Assembly (NCBI GenBank): GCA_963924885.1
Contig: CAWUUY010000296.1
Location: 1 to 6,304 of the forward strand
Length of the DNA stretch: 6,304 nucleotides
Source: UBA5216 sp963924885
GTDB taxonomy: Bacteria; Pseudomonadota; Gammaproteobacteria; Burkholderiales; SG8-41
Direction: 5' to 3'
Positions 1 through 5,292 of the stretch are shown piece after piece. Numbering within the stretch: the stretch's first letter is position 1; each line of letters begins with the position of its first letter. Position numbers and translations under genes: made by a program. The notes below the pieces were generated by a model, which saw nothing but the letters and a program-made list of their open reading frames with translations, searched no databases and was not told the DNA's origin.

Positions 1-738
1 GCAGCGCCCGCGCCCGCCTCGCAGGCAGGCGACACACTGCCGCTCAACGCGGTGCGCAAGCGCGTGGCAGCGAACATGGCCAAGTCGTGGGCCGCTGCGC
101 CGCATGTGCTGCAAGTGGTGGAGGCGGATTTTTATCGTGTCGAGCAGGCGCGGCGCGAGCATGGCGAGGCATGGAAAGCACGCGAAGGTTTTCTGCTCAC
201 CTATATGCCGTTTGTCACGCGCGCAATTTCGATTGCGCTCAGCAAGTTTCCCAAGCTGAATGCCACGTTCAATGGCGACAGCCTCACGCTGGCAAAGCGC
301 ATCAATATCGGCGTCGCGGTCGATCTGAATTTCGATGGGCTGATGGTGCCGGTGCTGAAGGACGTGCCCAACAAGTCGCTGCCGCAGATCGCGCGCGAGA
401 TCAACGACCTCGCCACGCGCGCGCGTGCCGGCAAGTTGCGACCCGACGATCTCACCGAAGGCACTTACACCATCAGCAACAATGGCTCGTTCGGTACCGT
501 GCTGACCGCGCCGATCATCAACGTGCCGCAGGTGGCCATCATGTCCACCGATGCCGTGCGCAAAAAGCCGGTGGTGATCGAAACGCCGGAAGGCGACAGC
601 ATCGCCGTGCGGCCGGTGGGCGTGCTGGCGCAAACCTTCGATCATCGCGCGCTGGATGGCGCGTACGCGGCGGCGTTTTTGCGCGAGGTGAAAACCATCA
701 TCGAAACGCGCGTGTGGACGCAGGACTTGCAAGCCTGA
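1..738 (+). CDS. 2-oxoacid dehydrogenase E2 component (dihydrolipoamide acyltransferase), C-terminal part
   Basis: The reading frame is open from base 1, so the start and the lipoyl domain(s) lie outside the window. The visible 245 residues begin with an Ala/Pro-rich interdomain linker (about residues 1-11), followed by the catalytic acyltransferase domain. Near the C-terminus is the family signature DHRALDG (bases 640-660), which carries the active-site His (643-645) and Asp (655-657). Upstream are TYTISNNGSFG and APIINVPQVAIM, typical of the E2 core around the CoA/lipoamide channel. In this family the domain moves an acyl group from lipoyl-lysine to CoA in the pyruvate, 2-oxoglutarate, branched-chain or acetoin complexes. 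Which 2-oxoacid is used cannot be told from this part. E1 subunits are expected upstream (inference). The stop is TGA at 736-738, with the next gene 33 nt on. The GTG at 52 is internal and not a start. Confidence 0.93.
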   Translation, partial: AAPAPASQAGDTLPLNAVRKRVAANMAKSWAAAPHVLQVVEADFYRVEQARREHGEAWKAREGFLLTYMPFVTRAISIALSKFPKLNATFNGDSLTLAKRINIGVAVDLNFDGLMVPVLKDVPNKSLPQIAREINDLATRARAGKLRPDDLTEGTYTISNNGSFGTVLTAPIINVPQVAIMSTDAVRKKPVVIETPEGDSIAVRPVGVLAQTFDHRALDGAYAAAFLREVKTIIETRVWTQDLQA

Positions 739-759
739 TCGCGTGACACACTTCAAGAC

Positions 760-765
760 GGAAAG
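760..765 (+). promoter_or_regulatory. Probable ribosome binding site of the LLM oxidoreductase gene
   Basis: GGAAAG lies 6 nt before the ATG at 772. It is a moderate Shine-Dalgarno match and supports that start in the 33-nt gap after the E2 stop codon. Confidence 0.5.
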
Positions 766-771
766 ACTGCC

Positions 772-1710
772 ATGACCTTACGCATTGGATACCTTTTGCC
801 CACCCGTGAATCCGTGATGGAGGGTCGGCCCGAAGCCGCGCCGCTGCTGAGTCTGGCCGAACGCGCCGAGGAGCTGGGTTACGACTCCGTGTGGGTGGGT
901 GATTCGGTGATCGCGCGTCCGCGTCACGAGCCGATCACGCTGCTGGCCGGCGTGGCGGCGCGCACGAAGCGCGTCCAGCTCGGCACGGCAGTGCTGTTGC
1001 CGGCGCTGCGCAACCCGGTGCTGCTGGCGCATCAGGTGGCGACGCTCGATCAGGTGAGTGAGGGGCGCGTGATTCTGGGCGTGGGCATCGCCACCGACGT
1101 GCCGAATATCCGCGCAGAGTTTCGCGCCTGCGGCGTGCCGTTCGATAAGCGCGTCGGCACGCTGATGGAGGGTTTGCGTCTGTCCAAAGCGTTGTGGAGC
1201 GGTAAGCCGGTGGATTGGGACGGTCGCTGGCATCTGGAAAAGAGCGTGCTGGGTCCGACGCCGCATCAAGCGGGCGGGCCGCCGATCTGGGGCGCGGGTT
1301 CGGTGCCGGCCGCGCTGGAACGCGCAGGCAAACATTTCGATGGCTGGTTTCCGAATGGCCCGGATCCCAAGGTGTGGGGCGAGCAGTGGCGGCAGGTGCA
1401 GGGTTACGCGAGCGACGCGGGGCGCAAGCCCGATGCGGTGGAAGCAGCGATTTACCTCACGCTCACGATCGATGAGGACAAAGCGAAGGCCGTGCAACGC
1501 ATGGACGATTTTCTCTCGGCTTACTACGGTCGGCGCCCCGATGTGATGAAAAAAACCCAGGCTTGTTTTGCCGGCTCGGCGGGCGAGGCGGTGGATTGGC
1601 TCAACGGCTTTGTGCGCGAAGGCGTGCGCTACATGGTGCTGCGCATCGCCGGCGATCATCCGCAACAACTCGATATTTTTGCCAAGCTGCGCGAGAAACT
1701 CACCGGCTGA
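772..1710 (+). CDS. LLM-class (luciferase-like) flavin-dependent oxidoreductase
   Basis: This 312-residue protein has the usual length of single-subunit luciferase-like monooxygenases and F420-dependent reductases (TIM-barrel fold). Typical family blocks are visible: an N-terminal strand MTLRIGYLLP; AEELGYDSVWVGDS at about residues 32-45; TKRVQLGTAV and then NPVLLAHQVATLDQVSEGR at about 65-99, followed by the glycine-rich LGVG; and GGPPIWGAGS at about 168-177, where the family usually has a strand near the cofactor phosphate. Members use FMNH2 or F420H2; the sequence does not settle which, and the substrate is unknown. It has no signal peptide or membrane segment and should be cytosolic. It sits between the E2 gene and the Rieske oxygenase gene, the latter starting 15 nt after its stop, so co-transcription is likely. 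A role in oxidising a pathway intermediate is inference. Confidence 0.9.
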   Translation: MTLRIGYLLPTRESVMEGRPEAAPLLSLAERAEELGYDSVWVGDSVIARPRHEPITLLAGVAARTKRVQLGTAVLLPALRNPVLLAHQVATLDQVSEGRVILGVGIATDVPNIRAEFRACGVPFDKRVGTLMEGLRLSKALWSGKPVDWDGRWHLEKSVLGPTPHQAGGPPIWGAGSVPAALERAGKHFDGWFPNGPDPKVWGEQWRQVQGYASDAGRKPDAVEAAIYLTLTIDEDKAKAVQRMDDFLSAYYGRRPDVMKKTQACFAGSAGEAVDWLNGFVREGVRYMVLRIAGDHPQQLDIFAKLREKLTG

Positions 1711-1725
1711 GCGTGGTGTGATGGG

Positions 1726-2844
1726 ATGAAAGCCCGCACCTCGCACGGCCAGCACACACTGCCCGGCGCCTACTTTCAGAGCACGGAAATCTGGCGGCTG
1801 GAACAGGAGCACATCTTTCAGCGCCACTGGCTGCTGGCTGGTCACGTGTCATCGCTGCCGGAGAACGGCAGCTACTTTCTGCACGAAGTGGGCAACGAGA
1901 GCGTGATTGTGCTGCGTGATGGCGCCGGCAAGACTCGCGCCTTTCATAACTTCTGCCGCCATCGCGGCACGCGGCTTTGCGCTGCGAATAACGGCCAGCT
2001 CGGGGCATCGATACAGTGTTCGTACCACGCATGGACCTATGCGCTGGACGGCGCGCTCAAGGGCGCGCCCAACATGCAGGACGTTGCCGGGTTCGACAAG
2101 GCAGCGTGGGCTTTGAAGCCCGTGGCGCTGGCGGAATGGCGCGGATTTTTATTCGTGAATCTGGCGAGTGACGCGCCACCGTTTGACGACGCGCTGCACG
2201 CGCTCACGAGCCGATTCGATCACTGGCCGCTGGCGGCGCTTACATCCGTGCATCAGACGGTGTATGAGGTTGCGGCCAACTGGAAACTGTTTTTCCATAA
2301 CTACAGCGAGTGCTACCACTGCCCGACGGTGCATCCGCATCTGAATAAACTCACGCCCTACCGCAACAGTGAAAACGATCTGACCGAAGGCCCGATACTG
2401 GGCGGGCCGATGCTGATGACCAACCCGCAAGGCAGCATGACGACCTACGGCGTGCGTTGTGCGCCGCCGTTCACGGGACTGAACGCAGAGGAACAAGGCC
2501 GCGTCTACTACTACACGGTGTTCCCGTCGGCGTTTTTGTCAATGCACCCGGACTACGTGCTGGTGCATCGCGCGCAGCCGCTGGCCATCAACCGCACGCG
2601 CATCGTCTGCGACTGGTATTTTTATCCCGATGCAATGGCCGCGCCGGGTTTTGATCCGCAACCGGCGATTGATTTCTGGGAACTGACCAATCGTCAGGAT
2701 TGGGCGCTATGCGAAAACGCGTTTCGCGGCGTGTGCTCGCGGGCGTGGGAGCCCGGCCCCTACAGCGAACTGGAAAGTCAGCTTGCGGCGTTTGACCGGT
2801 ATTATTTGAAACAGTTGGGCACTCTTAAAGGAACTGAAGTATGA
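1726..2844 (+). CDS. Rieske non-haem iron oxygenase, alpha subunit (aromatic ring-hydroxylating dioxygenase-like)
   Basis: This 372-residue protein carries both metal sites of the family. The Rieske [2Fe-2S] ligands are C77-x-H79 and C98-x2-H101 (CRHRG and CSYHAW). The catalytic mononuclear iron site is H198 and H203 within NYSECYHCPTVH, with D325 in the motif RQDWALCE as the likely third ligand. E195 occupies the position of the acidic residue that bridges electron transfer between neighbouring subunits. That position is Asp in naphthalene dioxygenase and Glu in some oxygenases acting on quaternary amines, such as CntA. The enzyme should hydroxylate or demethylate an organic substrate using O2 and electrons from a reductase; the substrate is unknown, and no ferredoxin or reductase gene is in the window. 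ATG 1726 is the first start codon after an in-frame TGA (1708-1710, the stop of the preceding gene). Its Shine-Dalgarno is weak, so translational coupling is plausible. The stop overlaps the next start as ATGA. Confidence 0.95.
   Translation: MKARTSHGQHTLPGAYFQSTEIWRLEQEHIFQRHWLLAGHVSSLPENGSYFLHEVGNESVIVLRDGAGKTRAFHNFCRHRGTRLCAANNGQLGASIQCSYHAWTYALDGALKGAPNMQDVAGFDKAAWALKPVALAEWRGFLFVNLASDAPPFDDALHALTSRFDHWPLAALTSVHQTVYEVAANWKLFFHNYSECYHCPTVHPHLNKLTPYRNSENDLTEGPILGGPMLMTNPQGSMTTYGVRCAPPFTGLNAEEQGRVYYYTVFPSAFLSMHPDYVLVHRAQPLAINRTRIVCDWYFYPDAMAAPGFDPQPAIDFWELTNRQDWALCENAFRGVCSRAWEPGPYSELESQLAAFDRYYLKQLGTLKGTEV
2827..2832 (+). promoter_or_regulatory. Ribosome binding site of the MBL-fold hydrolase gene
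   Basis: AAAGGA lies 8 nt before ATG 2841, inside the end of the Rieske gene. With the ATGA stop/start overlap (2841-2844) it fixes the start of the hydrolase and suggests coupled translation of oxygenase and hydrolase. Confidence 0.75.
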
Positions 2845-3704
2845 AACCCGTCAAAATTGGCGATGTCAGTATCTCCAGCATCATTGAACGTGAAGGCCCG
2901 TGGCGCGAGCCGCACATCATGTTCCCCAGCGCCACGCCGGAAAAACTCGCCGAGGTGATGGCGCAGGTGCCGGATTTTGCCTACGACCGCGCCAAGGATT
3001 TGCTCTGCATCACTTATCAAACGTTTGTCGTGCGTACGCCGCGCGCCACCGTGCTGATCGATACTTGCGTGGGTGAGCATCAGCGGCGCCCGCTCGCGCT
3101 GTTGTTCGACAAAAAGCCCTGGCTCGACGGCTTCGCGCAACACGGTCTTAAATTCGAGGACATCGACTACGTGTTATGCACGCATCTGCACGTCGATCAT
3201 GTCGGTTGGAACACGCGCCTCGTCAATGGCCGTCTGACGCCGACGTTTCCCAACGCCAAATACGTGTTCAGCCGCAAGGAATACGAGCATTGGAAACAGG
3301 TCACCGACCCGGGCTTCGCGGCCATCCACGAAGACTGCGTGCAACCCATCGTCGATGCGGGTCAGGCGCTGCTGGTGGATGACGCTTATGTGCTGTCAGA
3401 TGAATTGGCGCTGGTGCCCACGCCCGGCCACTCGCCCGGCCATGTGTGCATCGATCTCAAATCACGCGGCGAGCGCGCGCTGTTCACTGGCGACATGATG
3501 CACCACTGCGCGCAGGTGCTGCAGCCCGACTGGAGCTCGTGCTTTTGCTACGACGTAAAAGAGTCCGCCGCGACGCGCTGGAAGTTTTTCCGCGAGCACG
3601 TGAACACCGGTACATTGATCGTGCCGACGCATTTTCCGGGCACGACGGCGGGGCATATTGCCAAGCGCAATGAGTCGTTTGAATTCCAGTTTTTGGCGGC
3701 CTGA
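2841..3704 (+). CDS. MBL-fold metallohydrolase
   Basis: This 287-residue protein has the complete metallo-beta-lactamase-fold dizinc signature. THLHVDHVGW gives H115, H117, D119 and H120; PTPGHSPGH gives H197; TGDMMH gives the bridging D218; and PTHFPG gives H264. This is the arrangement of class-B-fold hydrolases such as N-acyl homoserine lactonases, organophosphate hydrolases and many uncharacterised ester, lactone or amide hydrolases. The sequence alone does not choose between these substrates, and I see no sign that it is a true beta-lactamase. There is no signal peptide, so it should act in the cytosol. It is translated from an ATGA overlap with the Rieske oxygenase gene, so a hydrolytic step on the same compound or its product is a reasonable inference. 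The SDR gene follows after 11 nt. Confidence 0.93.
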   Translation: MKPVKIGDVSISSIIEREGPWREPHIMFPSATPEKLAEVMAQVPDFAYDRAKDLLCITYQTFVVRTPRATVLIDTCVGEHQRRPLALLFDKKPWLDGFAQHGLKFEDIDYVLCTHLHVDHVGWNTRLVNGRLTPTFPNAKYVFSRKEYEHWKQVTDPGFAAIHEDCVQPIVDAGQALLVDDAYVLSDELALVPTPGHSPGHVCIDLKSRGERALFTGDMMHHCAQVLQPDWSSCFCYDVKESAATRWKFFREHVNTGTLIVPTHFPGTTAGHIAKRNESFEFQFLAA

Positions 3705-3705
3705 T

Positions 3706-3710
3706 AAGGA
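3706..3710 (+). promoter_or_regulatory. Ribosome binding site of the SDR gene
   Basis: AAGGA lies 5 nt before ATG 3716, in the 11-nt gap after the hydrolase stop codon. It supports that start. Confidence 0.7.
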
Positions 3711-3715
3711 ACCGG

Positions 3716-4480
3716 ATGACCACTTTACACCCATCGGGCCAGGAACTCGCTGGCAAAGTCGCCCTCGTCACCGGCGCTGGCGACAATATAGGCCGTGAGA
3801 TAGCGCTCCAACTCGCGCGCGCGGGCGCTGCCGTGGCTGTTAACACCCGCGCCTCGCGCGAGGCAGCCGAGGTTGTGGTGCAGGAAATCCGTGCCGCGGG
3901 CGGGCAGGCCGAGTGTTATCTGGCGGATGTAGCCGATGCGGTGCAAGTGCGGCAGATGGCCGACGGCATCAGCCAGCGATTCGGCAAAATCGACATACTG
4001 GTTCTGAACGCGTCGGTGCGCCGCGAGACGCAATTTGTGGACATGAGTTTCGAGCAATGGCGCGTGCCGTTGTCGATTTCACTGGATGGTTCATTTCACT
4101 GCATCAAGGCCTGCCTGCCGTCGATGATTGCGGCGGGCGGCGGCAATATCGTCGCGCTGACTGGCAGCAACGTGCTCGCCGGCGCCATTGGCAAGGTGCA
4201 CAGCTCCGCCGCCAAGAGCGGGCTGACGGGCATGATTCGCGCGCTCGCGCGCGAGGTCGGGCAGCACGGTATCCGCGCGAACTGCGTGTCGCCGGGTTCG
4301 ATCAACACCTCGCGCCCGTCGCACCGCTCGGCGCGCCGCGACGCCAAGGGCATCGTGCCGCTGGAGCGTTGGGGTGAGTCAGAAGAGATTGCCGCGACGG
4401 TGCGGTTTTTGTGCGGGCCGGGCGCGAGCTACATTACCGGACAGACGTTGCATGTGAACGGCGGGCAGTGGATGTTGTAG
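3716..4480 (+). CDS. SDR-family (short-chain dehydrogenase/reductase) protein with an atypical active site
   Basis: This 254-residue, single-domain Rossmann protein has the classical SDR length. The dinucleotide-binding turn is TGAGDNIG (residues 19-26), with Asn where the second conserved Gly is usual. Further family marks are LADV (D71), LNAS in place of NNAG (97-100), NCVSPGSI after the active site, and YITGQTLHVNGG at the C-terminus. The active site is unusual. The K of YxxxK is present (K167), but the Tyr position is S163 (VHSSAAK). The helix position that is normally Asn reads S122 (SISLDG). The likely catalytic Ser is S151, one residue nearer to K167 than in FabG. Some SDR subgroups, such as 2,4-dienoyl-CoA reductases, also lack Tyr at this place, so the protein may be active by another geometry or may not be a simple alcohol dehydrogenase. 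It is last in the operon, and its stop TAG is part of the REP element that follows. Confidence 0.9.
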   Translation: MTTLHPSGQELAGKVALVTGAGDNIGREIALQLARAGAAVAVNTRASREAAEVVVQEIRAAGGQAECYLADVADAVQVRQMADGISQRFGKIDILVLNASVRRETQFVDMSFEQWRVPLSISLDGSFHCIKACLPSMIAAGGGNIVALTGSNVLAGAIGKVHSSAAKSGLTGMIRALAREVGQHGIRANCVSPGSINTSRPSHRSARRDAKGIVPLERWGESEEIAATVRFLCGPGASYITGQTLHVNGGQWML

Positions 4481-4500
4481 CGTGCGCCGTGCGCACGACA
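4477..4500 (+). repeat. Left REP unit
   Basis: GTAG foot at 4477-4480, stem CGTGCGC at 4481-4487, loop CGT at 4488-4490, stem GCGCACG at 4491-4497, then ACA. The stem is perfect over 7 bp. Confidence 0.82.
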
Positions 4501-4524
4501 AATTAACGGCGCGACGAGGAATGG

Positions 4525-4548
4525 TGTCGTGCGCACGGCGCACGCTAC
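4525..4548 (-). repeat. Right REP unit, inverted
   Basis: Exact reverse complement of the left unit. On the plus strand it reads TGT, stem at 4528-4534, loop ACG at 4535-4537, stem at 4538-4544, then CTAC (the GTAG foot of the minus strand) at 4545-4548. Confidence 0.82.
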
Positions 4549-4551
4549 GGA

Positions 4552-5268
4552 TTACTTCTTCGCGTATTGATGCCCGCCCATGATGGCTTTAACCGCTTGG
4601 ATGCCTTTCACTTTTAAAAGCTGACCGACTCTCTCGTCTTCTTCGGCAAGCAAGGCCTTGGCGCTGCGCACCACTTCTTCGAGCCGATCCGCGGGGAATT
4701 TCACCGCACCGTTTTCATCCATGTGGATGATTTCTCCGGGCGCGACATCCATGCCCGCGATGCTCACAGGCACCTGCACCGCATGCAGGGCTTGCGGACC
4801 GTGGCCGGCGCACACGCCGCGCGTGAGGTACTGAAAACCCATCGGGCGGATTTCGTGCACGTCGCGTGACGGGCCGTTGGTCACGCAACCGACAGCGCCG
4901 CAGGCGCGCATGGATGAGGTCATGTTGCCGCCCGACAGGCCCACTTTGTCCGCGATCTCAGCGGGAAACTTTTGCTGCAAACACAGGATCGACGGCTTGC
5001 CGAGTTTGTCCATCGCCTCCAGCACGCTCATCCACGAGTGGCCCTTGTAGGTGTGATCGGGCAGGCCGTAGGTGCAGGTCACCGCGTAACCCACCATCGG
5101 CCCCAGCGCCGGATACCAGCACGACAGCGTGTTGTTGGTGTACCAGTTTTCGCTCAACGGGTTGTAGATTTCCAGGCAGTGCGGGCGACCGGGGTAAGTG
5201 GCGACCACATTGGTGATAGTCGGCGTGTCGATTTTTTCGAGTTCTGTGAATAGTTCGAGTTCGGTCAT
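4552..5268 (-). CDS. RraA-family / HMG-CHA aldolase-like protein
   Basis: This 238-residue protein resembles the RraA / 4-hydroxy-4-methyl-2-oxoglutarate (HMG) aldolase family (formerly misnamed menaquinone methyltransferase). The core reads LSGGNMTSSMRACGAVGCV, then NGPSRDVHEIRPMGF (about residues 111-145), in which R135-D136 match the conserved Arg-Asp that binds pyruvate and the divalent metal in class II HMG/CHA aldolases. It is followed by VPVSIAGMDVAPGEIIHMDENGAVKFP (in the region 166-192), the typical closing block. Family members cleave 4-hydroxy-2-oxo acids to pyruvate, decarboxylate oxaloacetate, or, as RraA, bind RNase E. The conserved Arg-Asp and the catabolic context favour a lyase, but the substrate is unknown. 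Start ATG 5266-5268 has AAGGCGG 4 nt upstream. The gene lies 24 nt downstream of the SMP-30-like gene and is convergent with the SDR gene. Confidence 0.85.
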   Translation of the reverse strand: MTELELFTELEKIDTPTITNVVATYPGRPHCLEIYNPLSENWYTNNTLSCWYPALGPMVGYAVTCTYGLPDHTYKGHSWMSVLEAMDKLGKPSILCLQQKFPAEIADKVGLSGGNMTSSMRACGAVGCVTNGPSRDVHEIRPMGFQYLTRGVCAGHGPQALHAVQVPVSIAGMDVAPGEIIHMDENGAVKFPADRLEEVVRSAKALLAEEDERVGQLLKVKGIQAVKAIMGGHQYAKK

Positions 5269-5272
5269 GGCG

Positions 5273-5279
5273 CCGCCTT
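5273..5279 (-). promoter_or_regulatory. Ribosome binding site of the RraA-like gene
   Basis: On the minus strand AAGGCGG lies 4 nt before ATG (5268-5266), within the 24-nt gap after the stop of the SMP-30-like gene. It supports this start and co-transcription. Confidence 0.6.
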
Positions 5280-5292
5280 GTTTTCAATACGG

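Larger units (their letters stand above)
4477..4548. repeat. REPIN: two inverted REP hairpins between convergent genes
   Basis: Bases 4477-4500 and 4525-4548 form a perfect 24-bp inverted repeat around a 24-nt spacer (4501-4524). Each arm is itself a REP: a GTAG foot followed by a 7-bp hairpin. The element fills nearly the whole gap between the SDR gene, whose stop TAG lies inside the left GTAG, and the RraA-like gene, whose stop TAA begins 4 nt beyond the right foot. Paired REPs like this (REPINs or BIMEs) are non-autonomous elements mobilised by REP-associated tyrosine transposases (RAYTs), which recognise the GTAG foot; no RAYT gene is in the window. In RNA form it would make a strong hairpin from either side and may limit read-through between the two convergent units, although no clear U-run follows either arm. 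Confidence 0.85.

Noticed and set aside
52..54. GTG as a start of the E2 protein
   Set aside because: The same frame continues upstream to base 1 as an Ala/Pro linker typical of E2 proteins, so the real start lies outside the window.
87..746. A 219-codon plus-strand frame overlapping the E2 gene
   Set aside because: It is an Arg/Ala/His-rich out-of-frame shadow of the E2 coding sequence with no domain signature.
1549..1555. Run of seven A in the LLM gene as a possible programmed frameshift site
   Set aside because: The run is phased as AAA AAA A, the frame continues intact through conserved-length sequence to the stop, and there is no alternative downstream frame with a recognisable domain.
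778..1845. A 355-codon open frame on the minus strand, antisense to the LLM gene and the start of the Rieske gene
   Set aside because: Its translation is rich in His, Arg and Ala with no recognisable domain, as expected opposite a GC-rich gene with strong codon bias. The plus-strand frames have clear family motifs.
4477..4560. The palindrome as a classical Rho-independent terminator
   Set aside because: The stem is strong, but no proper run of U follows on either strand, and the GTAG-footed double-hairpin structure is better explained as a REPIN. Some termination effect remains possible.
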